From positions 1-64,000 of the forward strand of contig JAHBXE010000014.1 in assembly GCA_019636625.1 (NCBI GenBank): a stretch of 64,000 bases of DNA. Reading direction: 5' to 3'. Below are positions 51,538 through 60,442 of the stretch, piece by piece. The notes under the pieces are model-generated. The model was not told where the DNA came from. It ran no database searches and worked only from the letters and a program-made list of their open reading frames with translations. The translations under genes were made by a program, and so were the position numbers. Each line of letters starts with the position of its first letter. Positions within the stretch are counted from its first letter, which is position 1. The stretch comes from Phycisphaeraceae bacterium. GTDB lineage: Bacteria > Planctomycetota > Phycisphaerae > Phycisphaerales > UBA1924.

Positions 51538-54000
51538 TCACTCCGGCAACCGCTTCCGCCACCTTTCGGCTTCAACGAGGTTTCCCCTCTGCTCGTGGAA
51601 CGTCGAGATCATCGCCGCGAGCTCGGCGCGGGCGGCTGGCTGGGTCGGTGTTTGGGAGGGGAGGAGATCCCAGGCGCGTTGAAGTGCGGCCGCGGCCATC
51701 TCCGTTCGGCTCTGCGCGATGTGGATTTCGGCGAGTTCCTTCGCGAGGTATGACGCCTGGAGCGAGGGCGGCAGACTCTCGCGTTCGACCATGCCGCGGC
51801 AGAGGGATTCGGCCTCATCGAGGCGGCCGAGCAAGCGAAGTTGGCGTACGGCGCGCCAGCGGGGTTCCAAGGTCAAAATGTGAGTTTCGCCCGACGCCTG
51901 CTCGCTGATCGAGTGGGCCTTGCGGTAGATCTCGAGCGCTTCTTCGTGTCGGTTGACGCTGCCGAGACGGTTGCCGAGCGCCAGCAGATTGGTCGCTTGG
52001 CGGTGCTCGGGCTTGGGGTAGATGGCTTCATCCATTGAAATGGACTTGCGGTAGAAGCGCACGGCCTCCTCGGTCTGACCGGCGGCCCACAGGATGCTGC
52101 CGAAGTCGTTGTAGGCGTTGGACAGGTCGGCGTTTCCCTTCGGAGATAGTTTCTCCTGGATCTCCACTGTGCGGCGGCCTCGTGCGACCGCCTCTTCGTG
52201 CTGTCCGGCGCGAGAGAGAAGGATGGCGAGGTTCTTGGACACAATCGACGCATCCCGTGAATCCGGTCCCATCACCTTGTCGTAGAGCGTGATGGCTTCG
52301 CGGTAGCACTCGGCCGCCTCCTCCGTTCGGTTGAGCCAGCGAAGGCTTATGCCGTGGCTGCCGAGCGCCTGGGCAAGGGAGAGTTCGTTGCCGGCCCGGC
52401 GGAACGCTTCGACAGCGCGGCGGAGGTTCTGTTCCGCGCCAACGTTATCGCCGTGCAGTCGAAGCGCCCGGCCGAGAAGATAGATAACAGCGGGAAGCTC
52501 CTTGGATTGATCGCCGCCCTCGGCCTCGAAGATCTCGGACGCAACTTTCAGGTGCGTCACAGCCTGGTCGAAACGACCGATCTCGAGGTAGGTGTCGCCG
52601 ATGGTCCATCGGAGCGTGGCCTCGACGAGGGGATCGAGTTCGGGGTTTCGCTTCGCCGGGTCGGGAAAGTGATGCTCGGCGGCAAAGTCGATCGCCTGGC
52701 GGATGGTGGTGTCGGCGGAACCGCCGGTGCCGGCGCCGGAGACGGCAAAGGTCCTCCGCATCAGGTTGGCCATCTGCTCTTGCCGCGCCGCTTCGATGCG
52801 GGCCTGCCGCTCCGCCGCGAGGGATGCATCGAGGGCAACTTGCTCACGCTCGAGCGCGGCTTGGGTGGCGGCTCGATCATCCTCGGCCCGCTGCTGCGCT
52901 GCCCTCGCTCGCGCGGCAGCGGCGAGGCTGATAACCGTGGCGCCGAGCATGGCGGCGGCGATCAGCGCGACGCCCGCGGCGGCAAAGCGGTATCGAACGA
53001 CGGCTTTCCGGAGGCGGTAGGTCGTGCTGAGCGGGGCGGCCTCGACGGGTGCGCCGCTGAGAAGGGCGCGGACGTCGCGCGCGAGGGCCTCGACGGTCTG
53101 GTAGCGGCGTTCGGGCTCGGGGCTGGTGGCCTTACCGACAATCCAGTCGCACTCGCGGGGCAGCGCCCGGACACGCGAGGGGGTGGGGATGGTGGGCCAG
53201 GCGCTGGGGGTTGGCAGGTCCCTTGCGGTGAAAGCGTCCCGGCCTGTCAGCGCGCGGAAGAGGACGAGGCCGAGGGAATAGACGTCGCTCCGCACATCCG
53301 CGGCGGATGCGCCCTGGCGGTAACGTTCGGGCGCGGCGTAGCCGGGCGTGCCCATGAAACCTGTGGCGGCGGTCATGGGCCCCGCGGACTCGTCGATCAC
53401 CTTGGCGATGCCGAAGTCGAGGACCTTGGCCTGCCCGCTCGCGTTGACGAGGATGTTGCCGGGCTTGAGGTCGCGGTGGATGACCGCTCGCTGGTGGGCG
53501 TGGGCGACGCCCTCGCAGGCGGAAGCAAAGGCCCGGAGGACCACGGGGAGGGCCGCGGGAATCTCCTTCCACCGCGCGTCCGACCATATATCTATGGGTT
53601 CTCCCTCGACCAGTTCCATGATCAGCACGGTGTGACCGTCGACCACTTCGGCGGCGTGGACCGTGACGACGTTGGGGTGCGAGAGGCGAGTGACGGCCTC
53701 GACTTCCCGCTCAAAGCGGCGGCGGAGCGAATCGCTGGCGGCGAGGCTGATCCCCGCGATGCGCTTGAGCGCGATGAGGCGGCCTGTGCCGGGCTGGACG
53801 GCGCGGTAGACCTCGCCCTGTCCGCCGCGCCCGATTTCGGCGAGGATTTCGTAGGGCCCGAGGCGTGCGTGGGCGTTGGAGGCGTGGGCGCTGCGGAGGC
53901 GGTTGGTCCACGTATCGGTGCCGAAGCCGAAGAGTCGGTCGAGTTCCGGGTCCAGCGGGGCGGCGGCCGGTCCCTCGGGCTCATTCGGAGGGCCGTTCAT
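51538..54000 (-). CDS. Ser/Thr protein kinase with membrane helix and TPR domain
   Basis: An 820-residue kinase. The kinase domain spans about residues 48-315: glycine loop IGRGGQGEVYRA, invariant Lys79 (ALKRI), HRDLKPGN (Asp177), DFG 195-197, YAAPERY. A membrane helix at about 339-362 is followed by a coiled coil (365-415) and ~10 TPR-like repeats to the C-terminus. The TPR part would be outside the membrane if the kinase is cytoplasmic. The start overlaps the stop of the ECF sigma gene by 20 bases. Such sigma-kinase pairs are typical of Planctomycetes, where the kinase is thought to control the sigma factor. Close paralog of 60443-62797. Confidence 0.93.
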   Translation of the reverse strand: MNGPPNEPEGPAAAPLDPELDRLFGFGTDTWTNRLRSAHASNAHARLGPYEILAEIGRGGQGEVYRAVQPGTGRLIALKRIAGISLAASDSLRRRFEREVEAVTRLSHPNVVTVHAAEVVDGHTVLIMELVEGEPIDIWSDARWKEIPAALPVVLRAFASACEGVAHAHQRAVIHRDLKPGNILVNASGQAKVLDFGIAKVIDESAGPMTAATGFMGTPGYAAPERYRQGASAADVRSDVYSLGLVLFRALTGRDAFTARDLPTPSAWPTIPTPSRVRALPRECDWIVGKATSPEPERRYQTVEALARDVRALLSGAPVEAAPLSTTYRLRKAVVRYRFAAAGVALIAAAMLGATVISLAAAARARAAQQRAEDDRAATQAALEREQVALDASLAAERQARIEAARQEQMANLMRRTFAVSGAGTGGSADTTIRQAIDFAAEHHFPDPAKRNPELDPLVEATLRWTIGDTYLEIGRFDQAVTHLKVASEIFEAEGGDQSKELPAVIYLLGRALRLHGDNVGAEQNLRRAVEAFRRAGNELSLAQALGSHGISLRWLNRTEEAAECYREAITLYDKVMGPDSRDASIVSKNLAILLSRAGQHEEAVARGRRTVEIQEKLSPKGNADLSNAYNDFGSILWAAGQTEEAVRFYRKSISMDEAIYPKPEHRQATNLLALGNRLGSVNRHEEALEIYRKAHSISEQASGETHILTLEPRWRAVRQLRLLGRLDEAESLCRGMVERESLPPSLQASYLAKELAEIHIAQSRTEMAAAALQRAWDLLPSQTPTQPAARAELAAMISTFHEQRGNLVEAERWRKRLPE

Positions 54001-54613
54001 GCGGATCCTCTTCGTCTCGGAGCTGTTCGGCGATCAGTTCGCGGAGGCGGTCGCGGAGTCGCTGCTGGGCCTTGTGGACGGCGGCTTCGTTCATCGCCAG
54101 ATCCTCCGCGATGGTCTTGACGGAGCGTCCTGCGAGCGTGGCATCGAGGATCGCCGCGGCACGATTCTCGGCGGTCACGCGGTAGCGTTCCACGGCGAGG
54201 CGGTAGTGGTGCTCGACCCATTCGCGCTCGAAGGCCCTCTCCGCTTCGGGGTCGGCGTTCGCACTTGCGGCGATCCGGGTTGTCTCCAGGGATACCGGAT
54301 GAGCGTGGTTGTCCTGACGAAGGAAGAAGTCAGAAAGTCCGGATCGTGTGCAGCGGAAGAGATAGGCGCGGAAGCCGCCCTTGGAAGCGTCGTATTCAAA
54401 GGCACGAAGGCCGGTGACGAGCTTGGTCAGCACGATTTGTGCGGTGTCCTCGGCGTCGGCCACCTGCAGGCCCCGGGAACGCAGGAATCGGACGATGAGC
54501 GTGCGGTAGCGACGGTCGAACTCGTGCCAGGCTTGTTCATCCGCGGGATCGCGCAGACGGCCGAGGAGGGTGACCGAAGTCGTCGGGGGCTGGCTGGGCC
54601 GCGAGACAGACAT
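53981..54613 (-). CDS. ECF sigma factor (STK-associated type)
   Basis: A 210-residue sigma-70-family factor. Region 2 is FDRRYRTLIVRFLRSRGLQVADAEDTAQIV with LTKLVTGLRAFEYDASKGGFRAYLFRC; region 4 is AAAILDATLAGRSVKTIAEDLAMNEAAVHKAQQRLRDRLRELI. The spacer between them is long for an ECF factor and fits the planctomycete ECF-STK groups. No anti-sigma factor is adjacent; instead the kinase gene overlaps its stop. Targets may include the surface proteins next door, but no shared promoter motif was established. ATG 54613 is the natural start; 93 bases separate it from the divergent collagen-like gene. Confidence 0.92.
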   Translation of the reverse strand: MSVSRPSQPPTTSVTLLGRLRDPADEQAWHEFDRRYRTLIVRFLRSRGLQVADAEDTAQIVLTKLVTGLRAFEYDASKGGFRAYLFRCTRSGLSDFFLRQDNHAHPVSLETTRIAASANADPEAERAFEREWVEHHYRLAVERYRVTAENRAAAILDATLAGRSVKTIAEDLAMNEAAVHKAQQRLRDRLRELIAEQLRDEEDPHERPSE

Positions 54614-54675
54614 GAAAGTAGATTATCACAAATTCACACGGCGGAGAAGTCAGGTTAGCGAGGGACGGGCGGTAG

Positions 54676-54699
54676 TCCTGTGGTCACACCTCCACAGGA
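54676..54699 (+). promoter_or_regulatory. Hairpin enclosing the ribosome-binding site of the collagen-like gene
   Basis: TCCTGTGG-TCACACCT-CCACAGGA is a perfect 8-bp stem with an 8-base loop. The 3' arm holds most of AGGAG, the ribosome site 6 bases upstream of the ATG at 54707. Folding would block translation; an RNA thermosensor, protein-binding site or operator is possible. Confidence 0.45.
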
Positions 54700-54706
54700 G
54701 CAGACC

Positions 54707-56974
54707 ATGAGCCGCTTGAACCCTCGCGTATTGGCCTTCCATTCGACCCGTCGGCGCTGGAACGGCCTGTGGCGGATCGCGGCCTTGGTCACGCTGGCCT
54801 CGGCGACCAACCCGGCGGCGGCCCAGACACCGATGGGAACGGCATTTACCTACCAGGGCCAGTTGAAGGCGTCGGGCCTGCCTGCGGGCGGTGACTTCGA
54901 CATGCGGTTCCGCATCATGGACGCGGCGGCGGGCGGGAACCAGGTCGGCCCGACGTTGACGGCCCTGAATGTGAACATTCTGCAAGGGCTTTTCACGGTG
55001 GACTTGGACTTCGGGCCGGATGTGTTCACGGGCGACCAGCGTTGGCTGGAGATTTCTGTGAAGCGGACAAACGCCAATCAAGCGTACAGCACACTTTCGC
55101 CGCGGCAGCCGGTGCTGGTGGCGCCGTATGCGCTGTACGCGATGAGGGCGAAGTTTGCGGAGAACGCGCCGCCGGGGGCGCAGGGTCCGACGGGACCGGC
55201 CGGGCCTCAGGGTCCGATCGGTGCCGCTGGGCCGACGGGTCCGATCGGTCCCCAAGGTGCGGTTGGACCGCAGGGACCGCAGGGTGACACGGGCCCACAG
55301 GGACCGCAAGGGAATCAGGGCGAAGTCGGACCTCATGGACCGCAGGGCGATGTGGGCCCGATGGGCCCGCAAGGGATTCAGGGTGAAGTCGGACCGCAGG
55401 GACCGCAGGGTGAAGTCGGACCCCAGGGTCCGCAGGGCGATGTGGGCCCGATGGGACCGCAAGGGATTCAGGGTGAAGTCGGACCCCAAGGTCCGCAAGG
55501 TGAAGTCGGGCCTCAGGGGCCGCAGGGTGAAGTCGGACCACAGGGACCACAGGGCGATGTGGGCCCGCAAGGTCCGCAAGGTGAGGTCGGGCCTCAGGGG
55601 CCGCAGGGTGAAGTCGGTCCGCAGGGGCCGCAGGGTGAAGTCGGTCCGCAGGGACCGCAGGGTGAAGTCGGACCTCAGGGGCCGCAGGGAGACGTTGGCC
55701 CGATGGGACCGCAAGGGATTCAGGGCGAAGTGGGTCCGCAAGGGCCCCAGGGCGAGGTCGGGCCTCAAGGACCCCAGGGCGAAGTCGGACCGCAGGGCGA
55801 GGTCGGGCCTCAGGGGCCGCAAGGCGATGTCGGGCCGCAAGGACCACAGGGTGAAGTCGGCCCACAAGGACCGCAGGGTGACGTCGGACCTCAGGGGCCG
55901 CAGGGCGAAGTTGGTCTCCAAGGTCCGCAAGGCGAAGTGGGTCCGCAAGGACCCCAAGGTGATGTCGGGCCGCAAGGACCACAGGGCGATGTCGGGCCGC
56001 AGGGACCGCAGGGCGAAGTCGGGCCTCAGGGGCCGCAAGGCGATGTCGGGCCTCAAGGACCCCAGGGCGAAGTCGGGCCTCAGGGGCCGCAAGGTGAAGT
56101 GGGCCCGATGGGACCGCAAGGGATTCAGGGTGAAGTCGGACCGCAGGGACCGCAAGGCGATGTTGGCCCACAAGGACCGCAGGGTGAAGTCGGGCCTCAG
56201 GGACCCCAAGGCGACGTCGGACCGCAAGGACCCCAGGGCGAAGTCGGGCCTCAGGGTCCTCAGGGCGATGTGGGCCCGATGGGACCGCAAGGGATTCAGG
56301 GCGAGGTGGGGCCGACGGGTCCGACGGGGCCTGTGGGCGAGGCGACGGGCGGGGATGTCGTGGGGACGTTCCCCGAGTTGTACCTGGCCAGTGGCAGCGT
56401 CGATGCGGCGAAGATCGCGGACCGGGTTCGGCATGTGATGATCCCGTCGTCCATGTTCACGTTTGACAACGCGGGCGTGAGTTTCGGAAACTCCGCCGCG
56501 GCGGCGCAGTCGTCGGGTCGATCGCACTTCGTGGTCGGCGGCGTGTTCAGGGACTGCTGCCAGGATGTAGCGACGACGATCTTCGTGGTTCCGTCGGACT
56601 ACGTGCCGGGGCAGGCGTTGCCGAACCTGACGTTGTACTACGCGGTCAACGGAACAGGCAACACCAAGGTTCACCTGGCGGTGTCGGCGCGGCCGGCGGC
56701 GGACTTCACATCGAATGCGGTGCCAAACGTGTTTCGGGCGATGATCCGGCAGAATGCCGCGGGAGCTGGGCAGTACGAGGCGCCGTCCCCGGCGACGGGA
56801 GCCCTGACGCAAGTGACGGTGCCCTTGACGAACGGGACGCCGGCACTGGTGTTCAGTCCGGGAGACGCGATTGTCGTGAGCGTCACGCGGAACGGTTCAT
56901 CGACGACTTTCGACCCGAACACGGGAGACGTTGTGTTCCACGGCATCGGGTTTGACTACATCGCGGACCAGTGA
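54707..56974 (+). CDS. Secreted collagen-like protein
   Basis: A 755-residue protein with an Ala-rich signal peptide ([20 protein letters not shown]). Residues about 33-155 form a globular N-domain ([22 protein letters not shown]), often found on exported proteins. Residues 157-544 are an unbroken Gly-x-y array of about 130 triplets, mainly the 9-residue unit GPQGPQGEV with variants EVGPQ/DVGPQ and [14 protein letters not shown]-terminal domain of about 200 residues ([22 protein letters not shown] onward) is beta-rich. The array should form a triple helix; hydroxylation is not needed when Gln/Pro-rich. The DNA repeat (27 bp) invites slippage, so length may vary between strains. Confidence 0.9.
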   Translation: MSRLNPRVLAFHSTRRRWNGLWRIAALVTLASATNPAAAQTPMGTAFTYQGQLKASGLPAGGDFDMRFRIMDAAAGGNQVGPTLTALNVNILQGLFTVDLDFGPDVFTGDQRWLEISVKRTNANQAYSTLSPRQPVLVAPYALYAMRAKFAENAPPGAQGPTGPAGPQGPIGAAGPTGPIGPQGAVGPQGPQGDTGPQGPQGNQGEVGPHGPQGDVGPMGPQGIQGEVGPQGPQGEVGPQGPQGDVGPMGPQGIQGEVGPQGPQGEVGPQGPQGEVGPQGPQGDVGPQGPQGEVGPQGPQGEVGPQGPQGEVGPQGPQGEVGPQGPQGDVGPMGPQGIQGEVGPQGPQGEVGPQGPQGEVGPQGEVGPQGPQGDVGPQGPQGEVGPQGPQGDVGPQGPQGEVGLQGPQGEVGPQGPQGDVGPQGPQGDVGPQGPQGEVGPQGPQGDVGPQGPQGEVGPQGPQGEVGPMGPQGIQGEVGPQGPQGDVGPQGPQGEVGPQGPQGDVGPQGPQGEVGPQGPQGDVGPMGPQGIQGEVGPTGPTGPVGEATGGDVVGTFPELYLASGSVDAAKIADRVRHVMIPSSMFTFDNAGVSFGNSAAAAQSSGRSHFVVGGVFRDCCQDVATTIFVVPSDYVPGQALPNLTLYYAVNGTGNTKVHLAVSARPAADFTSNAVPNVFRAMIRQNAAGAGQYEAPSPATGALTQVTVPLTNGTPALVFSPGDAIVVSVTRNGSSTTFDPNTGDVVFHGIGFDYIADQ
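55175..56338 (+). repeat. 27-bp tandem repeat encoding Gly-x-y triplets
   Basis: A coding tandem array with period 27 (9 residues, unit GPQGPQGEV), interrupted by a 36-bp variant unit encoding [12 protein letters not shown] at several sites (for example 55354-55389, 55447-55482, 55699-55734, 56104-56139, 56275-56310). Synonymous changes (gtc/gtg, cag/caa) vary across copies, so the array is not the product of very recent expansion alone. Confidence 0.9.
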
Positions 56975-57002
56975 TCATCCACTCGAATATCGGAGCGTTG
57001 TC

Positions 57003-59492
57003 ATGAACAAGGTGCTTGGCCTGATTCTGGTGGTGGTCCTGGGCTTGTCGCCGGCCGGGGCTAGGGGTCAGACGTGCGAGACGTGGTACGCGGGTGGAGA
57101 AGAGATGCCAGGCGTTGGAGGCAGCCCCGTGGTTATCGGAGGGGGCAGCATTTTCGACTTGACGGTTTGGGACCCAGACGGCTCGGGGCCTGCCCGAAGC
57201 AAGCTTCTCGCTTGCGGAACGTTCGGAGCAGCGGGTTCGACACAGGCCGACCGACTTGCGATGTGGAACGGCTCACATTGGGCGCCGATCGGATTGCAAA
57301 CGAATTACACGCAGAACGCCCCAACCAAGATGGCCGTGTTCAACTCCGAAGTGATTGTCGCGGGGGACGGGGTTGCCGGGCTGCCGGGGCAACACATCGC
57401 GCGATGGACTGGAATAGCTTGGGAACCTCTTGGGACAGGTGTGGACTCCGGTGTGTCCGCGATGATCGTGTACAACGGTGAACTGGTAGTCGGTGGATCG
57501 TTCACGACCGCCGGAGGCGTGACGGCCAACCGAATCGCTCGATGGAACGGTTCGACGTGGCAGCCTTTGGGGACCGGGATCACCAGCGGTACCTCGGTGA
57601 ATCACTTGGCCGAGTTCAATGGAGACCTCATCGTCGGAGGAACCTTCACAGCGGCGGGCGGCGTGGCCGTCACCAACATGGCCCGATGGAATGGCTCAAG
57701 CTGGTCGAGCATGAACAACACGGTCTCTTCCACCAACGGCCCGTTTGCTACTTTGAACGGACAGCTTCATGCGGCTGGTTCGGGGGGCGTCTATCGGTAC
57801 ACCGGCACGGCGTGGCAACAGGTCGTCTTAGCGCCGACGAACGGTTCGATCCAATGTCTAGCACCTTTTTCAGATGAACTCTACATTGGAGGTAGCTTTG
57901 ACGGCTTTGGCAGCGTCCAGGCGTTCCGAATCGCACGCTGGAGCAGCACCAACGGACTCCGTCATGTCATATCCAACTCGGGCGCCGGAACATCAGGAAC
58001 CAGCGTTCGGTCGCTTGTCGTGCGGGGGAACGAGTTGATTGCCGCGGGACAAATGTCTCAGTTTGGAGGCGTTCCTGGCACTGAGAACATCGGCAGGTGG
58101 AATGGAACAACTTGGCTCTCGACCGTCGAAGGAGTCGAAAGCGGCCTAAACGGTCTTGATTCTGTCGTCGGCTCCGTGGGCGGGTTGCTGGCGCTTTCGG
58201 GCCACTTTCAGAAGCTCGGAGGAGTGACCTTTCCCGGCACGGCCGTTTCCCGTAACACCGCTTGGCTGGATGGATCTCCCTGGGCTTCATTCGGGTCGGG
58301 TTTGACAGCCGCTTTGTACTCATTCGAGACATTCAACGGTGAAATGGTCGCGGGCGGAAGCATCATCTCTGGAGGTGTAATCCACAGCGGCGTCTCTCGT
58401 TGGGATGGCCTGACTTGGCAAGGGATCGGTGGATCAATGAACGGCTTGGTTCGGGCGCTTGCCGTGTTCAATGGAGACCTGATCGCCGGAGGAGAATTCA
58501 CGAGCGTCGGCGGAACAAACATGAACCGTGTCGCCCGATGGAATGGATCCAACTGGCAACCGCTGGGATCCGGAATGAACAACCCGGTTCTCACGTTGCA
58601 TGTGTACAACGGAGAACTGATTGCAGGAGGAAGTTTCACGACAGCGGATGGCCTGACTGCAAACAGGATCGCTCGGTGGAACGGTTCTTCCTGGCAGCCA
58701 CTCAGTTCCGGCATCACCGGAGGCAGCAGCCCGACGGTGCGAGCCTTGACCACGTACAACGGCAACTTGATCGCAGGTGGAAACTTCACCTCGGCGGGTG
58801 GTGTATCTGTTCTCAGCGCCGTGGCTCAATGGAATGGCTCTACCTGGCAAGCGGTCGGTGTGTCGAGCTTTACCGGAGGCGTTCGAGCGCTGGCTGTTTG
58901 GAATGGCCATCTGTTTGCTGGCGGAAATTTTGACCTTGGATCTACTTCCGGGCTTCGTTTCATCGCACGATGGAACGGCTCACTTTGGACCCCGCTCGGC
59001 TCGGGTATGAATGGTACGGTGACTGGGATGACGGTCCACAACAATCAGCTGTTTGTGACGGGCGAGTTTTCGCTTGCAGGTGGAACCGTGTTCTCTCCGC
59101 GATGGGCGGTGTACGGTTTGGTGCCGACCGTCGCTCCGAGCATCATGGTACCGCCGCAAGCTCAAGAGGTTGGCTCCGGCTCCGTGCTGACGCTGAATGC
59201 GTTCGCCTCACCCGGCATCCCAGGGCTTCGGTACCAGTGGTACCGGAACGGCATCGCCCTCATCAACGGGTGGGATGGGGCGAGCCCGGGTGGCGGTTTC
59301 GTGACCAAGTCAATGGGAACCGTGCACGATGCAACCCGGCCGATCCTGCTCGTCATCAAGGATTGCCAGCCCGCGGATGCCGGGATGTATCACCTGCGAC
59401 TGACAAGCCCGTGCGGGCTGAGCACGGACAGCCCGGCCGTCACTGTCACGATCCTGGGCGATGAAACCTGCACACCGGGGTGCTTGCCGTGA
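57003..59492 (+). CDS. Secreted repeat protein (propeller-like) with Ig-like region
   Basis: An 829-residue protein starting with a signal peptide (VLGLILVVVLGLSPAGARG). About 14 repeats of some 48 residues of the form NRIARWNGSTWQPLGTGITSGT...LAEFNGDLIVGGTFTAAGG fill residues 45-690. They are followed by an Ig-like stretch (LRYQWYRNGIALINGWDGASPGGGF ... GMYHLRLTSPCG) and a short cysteine tail (CTPGCLP) in place of a dockerin-like module. The design matches 49031-51520 and both are 829 residues long. ATG 57003 is 28 bases after the collagen-like stop, so co-transcription is likely. Confidence 0.85.
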   Translation: MNKVLGLILVVVLGLSPAGARGQTCETWYAGGEEMPGVGGSPVVIGGGSIFDLTVWDPDGSGPARSKLLACGTFGAAGSTQADRLAMWNGSHWAPIGLQTNYTQNAPTKMAVFNSEVIVAGDGVAGLPGQHIARWTGIAWEPLGTGVDSGVSAMIVYNGELVVGGSFTTAGGVTANRIARWNGSTWQPLGTGITSGTSVNHLAEFNGDLIVGGTFTAAGGVAVTNMARWNGSSWSSMNNTVSSTNGPFATLNGQLHAAGSGGVYRYTGTAWQQVVLAPTNGSIQCLAPFSDELYIGGSFDGFGSVQAFRIARWSSTNGLRHVISNSGAGTSGTSVRSLVVRGNELIAAGQMSQFGGVPGTENIGRWNGTTWLSTVEGVESGLNGLDSVVGSVGGLLALSGHFQKLGGVTFPGTAVSRNTAWLDGSPWASFGSGLTAALYSFETFNGEMVAGGSIISGGVIHSGVSRWDGLTWQGIGGSMNGLVRALAVFNGDLIAGGEFTSVGGTNMNRVARWNGSNWQPLGSGMNNPVLTLHVYNGELIAGGSFTTADGLTANRIARWNGSSWQPLSSGITGGSSPTVRALTTYNGNLIAGGNFTSAGGVSVLSAVAQWNGSTWQAVGVSSFTGGVRALAVWNGHLFAGGNFDLGSTSGLRFIARWNGSLWTPLGSGMNGTVTGMTVHNNQLFVTGEFSLAGGTVFSPRWAVYGLVPTVAPSIMVPPQAQEVGSGSVLTLNAFASPGIPGLRYQWYRNGIALINGWDGASPGGGFVTKSMGTVHDATRPILLVIKDCQPADAGMYHLRLTSPCGLSTDSPAVTVTILGDETCTPGCLP

Positions 59493-59559
59493 ACGGTCCG
59501 TCTTTGAATCGCGTCCCCGAGAATCGAATGCTCGCATTGCTTTGCCTGAGGAGAACCCG

Positions 59560-60033
59560 ATGACCAGCACGAATCACATGGGACGGTTGACACGCCGCAG
59601 ACGTGGACTGTCCGGGATGCCCTACCTCGTGGCCGCGACGGTATTGGCGGGCACTTCCCTCGCCTCCGCCCAGGAGGAGTTCAGCGTCGATTGGAACACG
59701 ATCGATTGCGGTGGCGGGCAGTCCACCGGAGATGAGTTCGACCTGGCCGCCACGATCGCGCAGCCGGATGCCGGGATGATGTGGGGGCCGGAGGTGGGCG
59801 AGGCGTTCTCGCTCTCCGGAGGATTCTGGGCTCTCTTCTCGGGGGCGTGCTACGCCAACTGCGACGGTTCGACGGGCTCGCCGCTGCTGACGTCCAACGA
59901 CTTCCAGTGCTTCCTGAACCGGTTCGCGGCGGGGGACCCGTACGCGAACTGCGATGGATCGACGGGGGAGCCGGCGCTGACGCCCAATGACTTCCAGTGC
60001 TTCCTGAACGCGTTTGCAGCTGGTTGTCGGTAG
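59560..60033 (+). CDS. Short secreted protein with GC-type dockerin-like tail
   Basis: A 157-residue protein. The signal peptide is GMPYLVAATVLAGTSLASAQ; a middle of about 50 residues (DWNTIDCGGGQSTGDEFDLAATIAQPDAG to AFSLSGGFWALF) is a common exported-protein segment in planctomycetes and related bacteria, and the last 65 residues hold two dockerin-like motifs ending in GCR. The ATG at 59560 has GAGGAG 6 bases upstream. It is probably cotranscribed with the preceding two genes. The tail is thought to anchor or sort the protein at the surface. Confidence 0.85.
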   Translation: MTSTNHMGRLTRRRRGLSGMPYLVAATVLAGTSLASAQEEFSVDWNTIDCGGGQSTGDEFDLAATIAQPDAGMMWGPEVGEAFSLSGGFWALFSGACYANCDGSTGSPLLTSNDFQCFLNRFAAGDPYANCDGSTGEPALTPNDFQCFLNAFAAGCR

Positions 60034-60283
60034 TGGGCATGCCGTTGAATGGCAGAATTCTGAGAATCTGGGCGGGCACCGCGTCAGGCGACTGGGAGGA
60101 ACGCGGTAATCACTGGGACAGGGCTGGACGGTGATACTGCCGGGGCGTGCGCGATTGGGCTTGGCTCCGGCACAAGTCGCGGCGAAGTTGGCCGCGGGGC
60201 CTGCACGAGGGTCGGAGAGTCACCGGAACGGCGCGGGTCTACGACGAGGGCCCGCGCGGGGCTTCGAGCCCTATTTCCTCCGA

Positions 60284-60311
60284 ACGGCGGCGTGCGAAGG
60301 CACGCCGCCGT
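60284..60311 (+). terminator. Strong hairpin in the convergent gap 60034-60442
   Basis: A perfect 12-bp stem (ACGGCGGCGTGC, 60284-60295, with its complement at 60300-60311) and loop GAAG, followed by CGTTTCTTG on the plus strand. It would terminate plus-strand transcription, but lies 250 bases after the last plus-strand stop. The remaining 409-base gap contains a palindrome CAGAATTCTG (60053-60062) and no frame with convincing protein character; a small RNA ending at this hairpin is possible but unsupported. Confidence 0.6.
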
Positions 60312-60442
60312 CGTTTCTTGGCATGTCGAGTGGGGCCCGGAACATGCACGACGGATTGCCCAGACCGAAAGTTAGGAAGGGGCAGATCCCGTGCCGGGTG
60401 GGTCGGCGCGAACGGAGGGGTGGGGAGGAGCGCAGCCACGCC

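Noticed and set aside
54650-56812. Minus-strand open frame with Arg/Leu/Ser-Pro repeats
   Set aside because: Mirror image of the Gly-x-y array; its repeats follow directly from the collagen-like codons.
60225-60285. T-arm-like GGGGCTTCGAGCCC suggesting a tRNA or tmRNA 3' end
   Set aside because: No matching acceptor, anticodon or tag sequence could be placed at the right distance.
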